64,000 bases of DNA from Schistosoma haematobium (lineage: Eukaryota; Platyhelminthes; Trematoda; Strigeidida; Schistosomatidae), in contig NC_067200.1 of NCBI RefSeq assembly GCF_000699445.3, forward strand, positions 16,560,510 through 16,624,509. Direction: 5' to 3'. Numbering within the stretch: position 1 is the first letter of the stretch; each line of letters starts with the position of its first letter. This document shows positions 22,885 through 34,267 of the stretch, piece after piece. Under the pieces are notes generated by a model that saw only the letters and a program-made list of their open reading frames with translations, was not told the origin of the DNA and made no database searches. The position numbers and the translations under genes are program-made.

Positions 22885-23489
22885 TGTTTTGACGCTTTTT
22901 ATCTCAGTTCATTTGATTAATTCTTTTCTGATTGGAATGTAATCGTAAACAACTATCTGTAATCAGTTTAACTCTTTGCCTATTCATTCTGCTTTCCTCT
23001 TACGCTTCTTAGATTTTCTGATTATCCTGTTGTCGACCCGAATTAATCATATGGTCCTGATAATAAAGTGAGGTAGAGAAGAGTCAAAATAAAAATTTTT
23101 TTACACAAGATGATTAGTTTCAAATTGTTTTTTGTTAGTCTATAATTTAATGGGATGAAGATCAGTATTTTCAAGAAGTCTCAGAAAACTCCATAGTACC
23201 AAAATAACTTTTAGCCAGTCAACACCTTTAGAAGGTCTGCTGAGAAAACCAATAGCCATAACGAAGTATCTGGACTACTACTCACTTGAGTATCTGTTAA
23301 AGTGTTCAAGAATCCAAGCACAATGGGTACCATATAAACGCCTTTCGATTTCTGTAACTAGAAAATCTGCCGTATTATCGAAATCTTACGTTTAAAAATC
23401 TTGATATTTGATCCTGATATTTGAACCTATAAAACTAGCTAAGAAGGTATTATCGCAATCGTTAAATGTCAACATTATTGTGGGACGAC
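22885..23489. other. Upstream region of the multi-PDZ gene
   Basis: AT-rich, no recognised gene. It may hold the 5' UTR and promoter if translation starts at 22884. I could not pick out a core promoter. Confidence 0.35.
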
Positions 23490-24720
23490 ACCTCAACGAT
23501 TTCCTCGAGCATCACCTTTGTACATCACGTCACCGACTGTTCTTACGATGACACTCGCTACCCATATAAGTCCACACTGTTGAAGGTTTTTTACATACAC
23601 TGGTAACCCACTAGGAAACTGACGATCAGTTTTCTTCACCTTGGGTTTATGATCTCGTCTTCTTCCTTGTGGATACATATCATTAAATGACGTCCGAATC
23701 TTCCTTCCGGACACTGACCTAGCAGGGGAGGTAACATTGGTTGAGGCTAGATTTCGGGTTATTCTAGATGAACTTCTCCGTCATGCTCTCCCCTTGTGAC
23801 TTGATGAAAATTCGCCAAAACGCTCATTCTGGCCGTTTGACTGGGTGTGGTAGGGTGGTGTGTTATTGCGTCCTTCAAACAGAAGTTCGACATTTTCAAC
23901 TATAACTAGTGTTTCCGGAAAAGCAAACTGCCCAAAAGCCTATTCAGCACCTTCATGTTTGAGGTCGATGAGGTCTGAGGCATTAAATAAATCTGGCCAT
24001 TTTGCAAATTAGTCGATGATGATTAAAAAAGTTGATCGTTTATTAGCCCAGTAAAATCAGCATGAACACGGGGCCATGGCTTTCCTGAACATAGCCATAT
24101 GAACGGCTGTGTTTTCGATGGCAGCTTTGTGGCATATGCACACTGTGGACATTTGTTTGCAACACTTTCAATGTCCTTATCCGTCAGTGGTCAATATACA
24201 TAACTGCGTGCTGGTGCCGTCATACGGTCGATGTACACCAGGGTGACCTGAGCGAAATTGTTTCAATACCAGGGATCTGAGAGTAGCTAGAATAACCAGG
24301 CGTTGCTCAAACAGTACACAGGAGTTGGTAGTAGATAAAGCTCCGGGTCGTCGAAAATATTCTATTAAAGTATTATCGAATTTGTTTAGCCAACCGTCAT
24401 ACTCATGCTTCGCGACTTGCTGAAGTTCATATTGGACATCGTAGCATCCTAGACCATATTCGCCGTTGTTGGAAACGTGTCGATCACATCCGACATAACT
24501 CGGTTTACTTTTGCTTCAATTGATACTGCCTTAACAACGCAACCCTCATCGATTGTTCGGTTTCAGTTTATTAATCTTGATAATTCACTAGCCTGTTCAA
24601 GACTGGTTGTTGATGTATATTTGATAATAAAATCATAACCAGAAAGGAATGTAGCCCACTGCTGTAAGCGATTTTCAGTGTTTATTGGTGTTTATCTATC
24701 TAAACGATCTCGAGTCACCG
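23490..24720 (-). pseudogene. Ty3/gypsy-type pol relic (RNase H end, integrase, C-terminus)
   Basis: In minus-strand order: WATFLSGYDFIIKYTSTTSL near 24640, the end of the RNase H region; an integrase zinc-finger part with CPQC near 24150; SGKPWPRVHADFTG near 24070, the integrase core entry; AKWPDL near 23995; and a C-terminal part with QFPSGLPVYVKN and WVASVIVRTVGDVMY near 23540-23620. The pieces are in different frames with many stops. No LTRs were found next to it, so it is an old pol fragment. Confidence 0.75.
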
Positions 24721-25149
24721 ACTGCTCGAAAGTTGAATACTACCACCAAATACGAATTATGAATAATTCTTTCTAAAACCACGTGTGCGTTTCAAACTGG
24801 CCTCCTTCAACGTTCGCACAATAATCAATGTCAGACAACAGAAAGGGTTGGTTATGTCTTTAGAAAGTCTTAATATCGACGTCTGTTGTCAATCCGAGAC
24901 CCGCATTCAAGACTAGTAAAGTACTACAAATTTGCTCTCCATCTGTCGCTTTGAAAAGCTTGTTTCACGTGTGTCTATTCGGGGACGCTGTGGGATTTTC
25001 TTCTGGTTTTGTTGGTGTTACACTACGTGCTGAGGTTGTGTCAGCTCTAACAGATCGGATGGTGGCGACACTCTGGTTAAAGAACTGACAGAATTGTCTA
25101 CAAATGTCTGGTAATTAGAGAATGTTCCAACACCATAGAATGAGTCGTT

Positions 25150-27100
25150 AGTTATCCCTATCTCTAATAAGAGTCCACTTCACTTATCTAACAACCATAG
25201 GAGGATAAGTTTACTTCTGATGGCATCCAAATTATTGACTTCCGTCATACTTCGTAGATTGTTCAAAACCCATGAAAGGTTGACTTGCGAGGAGCAGACT
25301 GGTTTTCGTCCTGGTCGAGGATGTATTGGTCATATCTTCACCCTCTCCCAAATCTTAGAACACCTTCATACTTATTACAAGCCAGCAATCGTAGTGTCTC
25401 TCGACATCAGGCTCGCCTTTGATTCATTGGACAGGACTGCTCAATGGGATTGTCTATTGAAGAAAGGTGTGTTTAAAAGCCCTATATACAAACACCACTG
25501 ACGGAGTGGGGGCATACGGTCACCTCTCTCCATTGTTCTAACCCAGAAGCGGGGCTAGGTAGGGTTGCCAAATCTAACCATTCCTTTTCAACTTTGCCAT
25601 CAATGACGGTCTGAAATCAACTTTGATGGATGTGGGTAATGGTGGTGTCAATCTGTTGTCTGGAGAAGGACTCTTCGGCCTTGAGTGTCCGGATGATATT
25701 GTCCTACTGTGTGATGGTACCTAAGCGATGCAATCTGCACTTAATCAGCTGGCAACCAGTGTCCGTGGGTATGGCATTTGCTTTGCACCTTGGCAGTGCA
25801 AAGTACTTTTACAAGACTCTCAAGATCCTAAACCTGCACTCACTCTTGGTAGTAAGCAAACATGAGTAGTCGAGAAGTTCGTGTATTTGGGTAGCTCAGT
25901 AAGTGCTGTTGTTGGCGTGAGTGATGAGATCAACTCATGTATATTGGAAGCCAGAGCGACTTATGTAAATCTAGGTTATTTTTGCAGTCAGCCAGTCAGT
26001 CAGCTACAACAAAGGACCATGCACACATATGCATCGGTCCAAGTTGACATCGTTGGAGCCTTCGTGATGTTAGTCTTGCTGTCAAATGATGCGTTCACAA
26101 CCTGGCGGTGACAGCAGTTTTTCTCTCTTTGATTTGACAATGTTAAGTGACTCTCTGTGTTTGATCATCGTTGTCTCAAAGGATTTCTGACATCCACTAT
26201 CAACACCATTTTATTAATACAGTGATTCGACATCGTGTATTCGGGTACGGCTGTAGTGTGTGTTACTGATGTCGACAGATATAAATAGTATGTATCATCA
26301 GTCGAGAGTGAAATATCTGGCGGCAGAACGTTAGGAAGATCGAAGAAAAGAGAACGAAAACAAAAAATGATTGGTGTGAAAACAAAAGAACATTGAAGTC
26401 TGAGACGATTGACTGATATTTGCGAAAGGAATAGTTAAGTTTGAGACGATTGACATTTTGCAAATGAAGAATTTAGTGTATGGTTCTCAAATTTTACTAA
26501 GACGTTCTGTAATTTTCTGTTCAAATACATTTGACTGTCCCCACCAGTGCGACGAAAATTCAAGTAGGGGCACCATCTCGAAACATCGAATTCGGTGACT
26601 TGCACATGTTCTACGAATATCATCTCAGGGAATCCCACGTCGTGAATTATTTGCCTACACTGGGACTGGTTGGAAAAAGCGGAGAGGTGATCAGTGTATG
26701 ACATGGTATCGCGGTATGAAAGAAAGCTGTACAGGACTGGCTTCTGTTGGTTCTTCACGAGTCTCTGGTTAAGATCCTACAGATGGTGCAACACAGTGGC
26801 TAGAAACGTTATCAGATGTGGCTCAGAATAGAAGCCAGTGGCAATCCTGCTGTCACTTTCTTTTACTTTCTTCATACAAAATGAACGTAACTTCTTTAAC
26901 TGGAAGAATGCTTTCTCGTTGTATCTTTGCTAACTGAACTGCCTCTCCCATTATTGTTTCACTCTCATAAACTAATTTCTGTCTGTTATTTTTTCCGTTC
27001 GCTCATACGCACTTTACATTCTCTATCTCCTCACAATTTCATTATTATTGTGTGGCGCCTATGTATTTGGTGCCCTTATGTACCAACGTTTTTTTCATTG
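25150..27100 (+). mobile_element. Degenerate non-LTR retrotransposon (third LINE type)
   Basis: The plus strand encodes QTGFRPGRGCIGHIFTLSQI and SLDIRLAFDSLDRTAQWDC (25300-25450), then LECPDDIVLLCD near 25680 where the catalytic Y/FADD should be (here CPDD), and DEINSCILEARATYVNLGY near 25930. The RT C-terminus resumes at 26570-26850 (WLETLSDVAQNRSQW) after an insertion. Frameshifts and stops abound. The tail at 26560-27100 is nearly identical to 45803-46311. Confidence 0.75.
26265..26560 (+). repeat. Short interspersed repeat, inserted in a LINE
   Basis: This block separates the two parts of the LINE RT C-terminus. It resembles 28600-28880 in the same orientation: both share a GCAAATGA(A/C)G...TTTA(G/A)TGTA(T/C)GGTTCTCA segment near 26458-26492 and 28763-28795. 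I see no promoter boxes or ORF. It may be a non-autonomous element. Confidence 0.4.
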
Positions 27101-27625
27101 TCATATAGTATAATTAGTCAGGTGAAAGTACAGTTCAAACGGTTTCTCCTATTTAAAGAATATTGGCTCGCATTATGTGATTGTGACAGAAACACAGTTA
27201 ACGGCAAATTATACTGGTTCCTCTAAAGTTGCTATGTCATTTCACATTTTATACTAACCATAATTTTCTACTTCTACACTATTAGTATATTGATGGATAT
27301 CGAACCTTTTACTACACTTTTCCTATATTACATAATGTGGTTAAAATATTTGGTTAATATAGAGTGATCAAATTGACGATGTGACTAATTCATTGTGTAT
27401 TGATGTAAAGTGACCTAAGTAAATAAATTAGTAAGCACTAGGGAAACGATTTCCAGGAAATTTTGGACGGAATGATTTCCAAATCATGAAAATTCCACAT
27501 CCAATCAAAACTAAATGCTTCACACGGATTTCTACAAATCAGATGTCATGAATAGAGGATTTACAATCAATTAAATAACTATTTTAGTGGGAAGAAAGCG
27601 ACCATGAAGAAACCAAACACTTATT
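26560..27625. repeat. Duplicated 1.07-kb block (partner split at 45803-46311 and 49243-49770)
   Basis: By eye the two copies are almost identical. The partner is broken by about 2.9 kb of other DNA at a point matching 27085-27100. The block covers the LINE 3' region and some 500 bp beyond. Confidence 0.85.
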
Positions 27626-27629
27626 TTAA

Positions 27630-27970
27630 TATTTCACAATTTCTTTGATATTAATGATTATACTTCCAAAATTTATCATTATGGGTACATACAGCCCAAA
27701 GTCGGTTCAATGTCAATCATGTTTTGTGATAAGTAGGAAGGTTTTAATTCACATCTCTATCTTTCGTTCAAAATTACTCCTCACATTTTTTTCAATAGCC
27801 ATCAATCCCACACATCAATGTGTACATATTAATACACTGACTTAATCATGCATTCACACACTTGAAGAGCTAACATTCTAGATAAAATTTTGTCTTTAAA
27901 AAAATGAAAGGGAATTTCAATGCAATTTGACAATCAGTTAGATGCAATGTTGTCCAAGTGCGGTCAGTCA
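27630..27970. other. No feature recognised
   Basis: AT-rich sequence between the duplicated block and the LINE 3' end. Weak similarity to 49775-49900 suggests the old duplication runs on, with gaps. Confidence 0.35.
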
Positions 27971-27974
27971 GTCA

Positions 27975-28605
27975 GTCAGTAACAACGTAGAACTTCGTAC
28001 GTACGTACATCAGTTCGAGTTGCCACACCACATTGGCACAGAGATGCACTTGTCGATTCAAATCCCGTAGTGGTAGAGGTAGCAAGAGTATAAGCAGTAA
28101 TCGGAAGATTAGGGTTTGGAGATGTTATTTAAAGAGTATAATACAGTGAAACAAATTTGGAAAGAGGAAAAAAGAGACATGAAGAATTCAGAAGATTAGA
28201 ATTTGGGAGAGCACAAAGAGTGGATGCACCTGCGCCATTGCAAACGATTTTCAGCCATGTCATTCAGGGTCTCTAACCATCGGTTGCTATCATCTCGCGG
28301 TCCCCAACCAGGTAGTCTACACCTACCGACATGACTCAGACCACTTGTCAGTGACTTCATGGACTTGTGCCATGTTTTGGTCTGGCCGCCCCTACTTTCT
28401 TCCAACCTACTCCTATACCACTGAACATCGCACGTCGAGGTAGTCGGTCGTTGGGCATATGTAACACGTGTCCCAGCCATCTCAACTGATGAAGTTTCAC
28501 TACTTCATCAATTGATTTGCCATCCTTACCTAGTACCCGTTTCCTAACAACTGCATTACTTACTCGATGGTCCCAAGTGCGGTGTATGCTACTTATTTTG
28601 ACTGA
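27975..28605 (-). mobile_element. 5'-truncated LINE copy (same family as 30460-33765)
   Basis: This is the reverse complement of 33160-33750 with very few differences. It includes the RT C-terminus (WLETLNDMAENRLQWRRC), the 3' UTR with a GTACGTACGTAC run, and a tail of four or so TGAC units (GTCAGTCAGTCAGTCAGT at 27965-27981). It stops near 28605, typical 5' truncation. The same frameshift near GVGWKKVG is present in both copies. Confidence 0.85.
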
Positions 28606-28609
28606 TTTA

Positions 28610-28880
28610 ATTAGTATGTAGCACCAATCACAAGCAGAATGCATACCGGCAGAAGATTGAGGAGATTCAATTGAAGAGAACAGAAAGGGGAAGGAAAAGT
28701 ATTTGCAGTAACAACAGAAATGAAGGAGTCATGAAGCATACAGAGGACAACTGATGGAGGATGTGCAAATGACGTATTTAATGTACGGTTCTCATCTTTT
28801 ATGAAAGCACTCAGAGATCTCACATTTAACAACAAATTGACCTTCCCCACCTAATTTCTTGATCACTGCAGTAGCAACAC
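28610..28880 (+). repeat. Relative of the repeat at 26265-26560
   Basis: It shares the GCAAATGACG...GGTTCTCA segment and a purine-rich GAAGAGAACAGAAAGG lead-in with 26265-26560. No coding capacity. The limits are approximate. Confidence 0.4.
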
Positions 28881-30064
28881 CCTTGAACAAAAAATAACAA
28901 GCAGCAAATGAATTTCCTGTTCAAAGAATGGTAGATGCATGTTGATTGTCTGTTGAAATAGGTGTGTAATAACTGCATTTAACAGGGAATAATATGGGTG
29001 TTTCTGGAATAGCATTGAGTTTGTGTTTGAGTCTTTCGTACTTAATCAAATACGTGTAGTTATATTGTTTCTCTAACCTACAGTTCCATATAAAATGGAT
29101 ACAAATTAAGAAATTTCACTACGGTTCGTTCTAATAAATGATTTTGTGTTAGCAGCTTTTGAATCATTTAGAGCATTCATGAGCATGCATATTTTGCACT
29201 TCTTATCATGCGGTTTCGCTCATCAATAAGGTCACTGACTGAAGAATTCTTACTGAAAATCAATTCAATTTATCACAGCATATTATATGAATGCACAATG
29301 AAATACCTAGTTTTGAGAAACACTCCTCTAGGTAGATGATAACAACATTACTCAGTTGCTTAAATTTGAGTACGCCGAACGGGGTTTAAACTAGTCACTC
29401 AATCTCGTATTAACTATACTTGTAACAATCAAATGCCTACAAAATAATCTAATTCTCATCTAGACCTAATGTTAATTGAGCAACATTTCAGTATCGATAA
29501 ATAATCTGGTATAACTTAGGAGAAGATAATCGTCAGAACACCATAAACTTATTTTTTTCGTGCTAGTAGATACTCAACAGTAAGGAGTATAAGAAAACAT
29601 GAGAAAATCTATACATCTCTCAAGAGCCTACGTCATTGTGTTATTTGTTATTTTACTGACCTCCTATATGACTTAGATATTTACACAAGTTTATTACTTA
29701 GTTGCAACTAATATCGTGTTATGGCTGTATTGTAATTTGATGAGTAGTATTCGATTAGCTATAAGTACTAGAGATTATGACATATTGTAATTGTACTTTG
29801 TTATCTATTGGTTTATATTTATAATGTCCATCAATTAGTATCACTGAGGATTCGGCAGTTTCATTAACTCCCAATACTCAAAAATTATGGTTATTTACTG
29901 GAATGACTTTCAAAGGATTTAATTAAAAGCATAGTTTACAATTATGAGGATGAGGCACTTGGTGGATGGTGAACATAAGACGAATATTACAAAGACGTTC
30001 AAAATGTTGTGAAGTAAGGTAATAATTGAAAGTACTCCACATGAAACGCCTTATAGGAGTTCAC

Positions 30065-30108
<44 letters not shown>

Positions 30109-30459
30109 CGTGTTCTTTGACTCACTCGCTCGCTTACTCCTCGGCACTCGAATATCATTCTTGCTTCGTGTGCCTGTGGTTTTGATGATTTGTGCATGGT
30201 GCAATAATAAATTTAATCAACGCTTTTCCTGTACTATGTTCTTATATGCAATCTTTCTTTCATATATTACCACCACTGAATTAACTACTTCTATGAATCC
30301 GGTGTTCATCTTGTTGTGCTAATGAGATATGGCAACTTGGGCCAATGCGCATACGTGCCTGGTCCTACATTGTAGCTGACTGACTGACGCTTCGTATTCG
30401 TCTTCTGATTTATATACCGTTGGGCGTTATCTAGTAGCGGTTATCAGAACGAGCAGTGT
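28881..30459. other. Intergenic sequence with an (AT)n run
   Basis: No gene or repeat family recognised. A perfect AT microsatellite lies at 30069-30104. Confidence 0.45.
30069..30104. repeat. (AT)n microsatellite
   Basis: Eighteen uninterrupted AT units. Confidence 0.95.
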
Positions 30460-30471
30460 ACTAAGGTCCTA

Positions 30472-31280
30472 CCATGCCAGACAGGTTGGTTGAAGAACGG
30501 TACGACTAGAAGCATCAACCCAAGGTCAGAAGGCGAAGTTGTACTACTGACTGTACAGAGTTGTGACAGCATTGAGGTGTTTATGCCAGACAGCCAGCAT
30601 AGCAGCGATGCTGCCTTCTCACAAAGTAAAGTTGTGGTTAGAAAAGCTCAATCCTAAATATGCACACCTCACCTTATCCCAATGATATCCGTCTCCGGTG
30701 CTGAGGTTTCAACAAGTACGGAGCTAATACAAAAATGACTCACAAAACGTTCGTGTGTAGCCTGCCTCAGGCAGTTGTCCTTTGGACACTGCGGTCACGC
30801 TGTCAGGTCACTAAGACCAACCCGACCGTAGCTGCTCCCTTTAAGCGGTGGTCGGGCCTACCTATCGTGATGACCCAACCGAGCTATATTGGCTGGAACA
30901 TATGTTCCTGTAGGTTCTACCATGCCAGGCAGGTCGATTGGAGAACGGTAAGACTAAAAGCAGCAACTCAAGGTCTGAGGGTGAAATCGTACTGCTGACT
31001 GTAGAGGGGTGTGACAGCAGTAAGGTGTTTCCCTCGGACAACCAGCACCTGCAGCGATGCTGCCTTCTCATAAGGAAGGAACGAGTTAGAAAAGGTCGAC
31101 CCTAAAAATGTCATACCTCACCTTACCTCACGGATTTCCGTCTCCAGCGGTAAGGCCCTTTGAAGAACGGAGCTAACACATTAAAAACCTCCCACAAAAA
31201 GGCCGTGCGCGACCGGCCTCAAGCAGTTGTCCCTTGGGTTCTGCGGTCACGCTCCCAGGTTGTGAAGGCTAACATTAACC
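30472..31280 (+). promoter_or_regulatory. Two tandem 5' units of a LINE (period 448 bp)
   Basis: CCATGCCAG recurs at 30472 and 30920, and the next 360 bp align unit to unit: GCAGCGATGCTGCCTTCTCA, then CCGTCTCC, then CGGAGCTAA, then GCAGTTGTCC. Tandem 5' units acting as reusable promoters are known in some LINEs. A promoter role here is inference from position. Confidence 0.65.
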
Positions 31281-31307
31281 CAACGTCCTTTTCAGGTTCC
31301 TCAAGAG

Positions 31308-31492
31308 GTCGGTTGCGGCCCGGATAGCTCAGTTGAAACGTCTCTGACTGCGAAGCTGGGTGACACGGGATCGAATCCGCCAGGGAGCACCAGTTCCCTT
31401 AAGATTACAGGTACACCTTGCTGACGAGTGCCAAGTAGCACGAAACTCGGGTCCAGGGTTTCCTGTCGACTATCGCCAATCACCATCTAATC
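31308..31492 (+). mobile_element. tRNA-like and hammerhead-bearing SINE-type module inside a LINE 5' region
   Basis: A tRNA-like head at about 31317-31391 has an A box (TAGCTCAGTTGA) and a B box (GGATCGAATCC, one mismatch to GGTTCGANTCC). A hammerhead ribozyme follows at 31415-31459. The related LINE copy at 5050-5245 reads straight from the sequence before this block (CCTTTTCAGG...CCTCAA) to the sequence after it (CCTTCCACGGTGTG), so the block is an insertion here or a loss there. Head plus ribozyme is the same layout as Sm-alpha, but the sequence differs. Confidence 0.7.
31415..31459 (+). ncRNA. Hammerhead ribozyme, apparently complete
   Basis: The core box CTGACGA is at 31421-31427. Stem II is GTGC/GCAC (31428-31431 with 31438-31441), loop CAAGTA. 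The GAAA box is at 31442-31445. A short stem III is ACTCGGGT, and the cleavage triplet GTC ends at 31453. Stem I is ACCTTG (31415-31420) with CAGGGT (31454-31459), six pairs including one G-U. All invariant core bases are present. The short stem III is typical of retroelement hammerheads, which often act as dimers. Confidence 0.75.
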
Positions 31493-31813
31493 TAAATACC
31501 CTTCCACGGTGTGGGCAGCGGGGAAGTGACATCAGCCCTCATACCCGTAACAGCACACGAGACCAAGTTGGTCACATTCAAATCCTTCCTACACCACTTA
31601 ATACCTCTCTTATCTCCAAGACTAACCCTTCTCACGTCCATTTATCACCTAGCACAGCTAAGGCAAACGATTCGAGTACGCGGATCGTTATTCCTAGTCT
31701 CCTGAAACCACGCTCTAAACTACACGTAGGAGCTTTTAACGTCCGAACACTGTGCTAAATAGGACAACAGGCTTGCTGTTAGCGAAACAATCTCAGAGAA
31801 AGATGGACATATT

Positions 31814-33522
31814 ATGCATTCTCAATCCAGGAGATTGGATCGATGGGCAGAACACTTTAGGGATCAGTTCAACTGGCCTTCAGCCACACTTTGGTTTCCC
31901 ACGATCTCCAGCCAACCTGAATGGCAAGTTAATGCAGGTCCTCCGACTCTTTACGAATTTGAAAAAGTTATAGGAAATCTGAAGCGTGGAAGAGCAGCAG
32001 GCCCTGACAGGTTTACTCCTGAGATTTTTAAGGATGGTGGTTCAGTATTAGCAGTGAGATTAACTGAGGTCTTAGGTAGAATTTGGGAACTGGACGCAAT
32101 CCCATCTGACTGGTCTCAATCACTGATTGTGCCAGTCTATAAGAGAGGACACAAGTCCTCTTGTGACAATCACAGAGGAATCAATTTGACTAATATAGTG
32201 TCTAAAATATTAGCTTCAATAATACTTCGACGCCTAACTAAAGCTCGTGAAGAGCAGACTAGAGAAAACCAGGCTGGTTTTCGACCTGGACGTGGTTGTA
32301 TAGACCAGATATTCACACTACGTCAGGTTCTAGAACATAGACACACATTCAGACGCCCCACAATCATAGTATTTCTCGACCTTAAGGCGGCATTCGACTC
32401 TGTTGATCGTGAGGTTCTATGGCGGTGTTTGTCACTGAAAGGAGTACCAAAGAAGTACATTAACCTTGTAAAGGCTCTCTACTCGAACACAACTGGTCGA
32501 GTGGGAGCTTATGGCGAACTGTCATCAGAATTGATTACCTCAAGTAGTGTTCGTCAGGGCTGTCCACTCTCTCCATTCTTGTTTAACTTTGTCGTTGACG
32601 TACTTTTAGAGATAACACTTTCCTCGTCTAGATTTCCAGGGGTTGGACTTCTACCAGGAGGTTCACTTGTTGACTTAGAATATGCAGATGACATAGTTTT
32701 ATTTGGTGAAGACGCTGACAAAATGCAGAGTCTTCTGACCACTTTAAGCAACAATGCAAGCATGTTCGCAATGCGATTCTCTCCCTCGAAATGCGAAATG
32801 TTACTTCAGGATCGGGTTGCATCGACACCCGAACTAATGATAGGGATTGGAGTAGTTGAGCATGTCGACCGCTTCACTTATCTTGGAAGTCTCATCAGCC
32901 CTTGTGGTCTGGTGTGTGACGAAATCTCAGCACGGATACAGAAGGCTCGACTAGCTTTTGCCAACTTGCGTCACTTATAGCGTAGGCGAGATATCCGTCT
33001 ATCAACCAAAGGACGGGTTTACTGCGCAGCAGTTCGTTCCATCCTACTTTATGGCAGTGAAACATGGCCGGTAAGAGTAGAGGATATTCGTAGGTTACTA
33101 GTATTTGATCATGGGTGTCTTCGAAGCATTGCTCGTATATTCTGGGACCACTGAGTACGGGATGCAGTTGTTAGGAAACGGGTACTAGGTAAGGATGGCA
33201 AATCAATTGATGAAGTAGTGAAACTTCATCAGTTGAGATGGCTGGGACACGTGTTACATATGCCCAACGACCGACTACCTCGACGTGCGATGTTCAGTGG
33301 TATAGGAGTAGGTTGGAAGAAAGTAGGGGCGGCCAGACCAAAACATGGCACAAGTCCATGAAGTCACTGACAAGTGGTCTGAGTCATGTCGGTAGGTGTA
33401 GACTACCTGGTTGGGGACCGCGAGATGATAGCAACCGATGGTTAGAGACCCTGAATGACATGGCTGAAAATCGTTTGCAATGGCGCAGGTGCATCCACTC
33501 TTTGTGCTCTCCCAAATTCTAA
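31814..33522 (+). pseudogene. LINE reverse transcriptase with C-terminal domain, broken by two stops and a frameshift
   Basis: The frame runs 388 codons: RGRAAGPDRFTPEIF, NQAGFRPGRGCIDQIFTLRQ, the motif A region IVFLDLKAAFDSVDR, RQGCPLSPFLFNF and the catalytic LEYADDIVLFG. A TAG at 32978-32980 follows LANLRHL-type sequence, a TGA at 33152-33154 follows RIFWDH, and a frame change near 33330 joins GVGWKKVG to QTKTWHKSMK. The end is SLCSPKF at 33522. RT catalytic residues are intact. The protein would end before its C-terminal domain. Confidence 0.85.
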
Positions 33523-33765
33523 TCTTCTGAATTCTTCATGTCCCTTTTTTCCTCTTTCCAAATTTGTTTCACTGTATTATACTCTTTAAATAACATCTCC
33601 AAACCCTAATCTTCCGATTACTGCTTATACTCTTGCTACCTCTACCACTACGGGATTTGAATCGACAAGTGCATCTCTGTGCCAATGTGGTGTGGCAACT
33701 CGAACTGATGTACGTACGTACGAAGTTCTACGTTCTTACTGACTTACCGACTGAATTGCACTTTC

Positions 33766-34195
33766 AGGTACCTCTAGAAGAACCCTTCTACGGTGTAAGC
33801 GACGAGGAAATGATAATTGCCCTCATTACTCTAACAGCACTTAAAACTACTGTATTTACCGATAACTTCACTGTCAATGTATAAATACACACCAGTCTTA
33901 AGTAATGTGACAAGTTATTTGTGTTTCATTCCTAGATTTTATTTCGTTTCAAAATCATTTGCATTGGCTATGGTATAATAATTGTTATAACGCTCGGATT
34001 TACTTCGTCTACACGTATGGGACGTTAATTTACCTTAGACGAATATCAACACTAGATTCCTTCCCAGTGTCTGTTCTACAGGACTTCAACACAACTCAGA
34101 TCAAGAACACGTGATTAGCCTGACTAGAACGTAAATATATTTCCACACCCAAAACTGACAACAAGCCGACACAACCCAACTGCGATCAACAATCA

Positions 34196-34267
<72 letters not shown>

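Larger units (their letters stand above)
30460..33765 (+). mobile_element. Non-LTR retrotransposon with tandem 5' units, deleted endonuclease and near-complete RT
   Basis: In order there are two diverged tandem 5' units (about 30472-30830 and 30920-31280), an inserted tRNA-like/hammerhead module (31308-31492), the start of an APE-type endonuclease (LHVGAFNVRTLC, stop at 31756), a deletion of most of the endonuclease near 31805-31845, the RT (31814-33522) and a 3' UTR ending in ACTG-type repeats near 33740-33765. The 3' half matches the inverted copy at 27975-28605. Lacking its endonuclease, the copy could not move by itself. Confidence 0.8.

Noticed and set aside
27965..27981. Short direct repeats as a CRISPR-like or regulatory array
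   Set aside because: These TGAC units are the microsatellite tail of the LINE.
31317..31391. tRNA gene
   Set aside because: It has A and B boxes but poor acceptor and anticodon pairing, lies in a LINE and leads into a ribozyme. A SINE-type head fits better.
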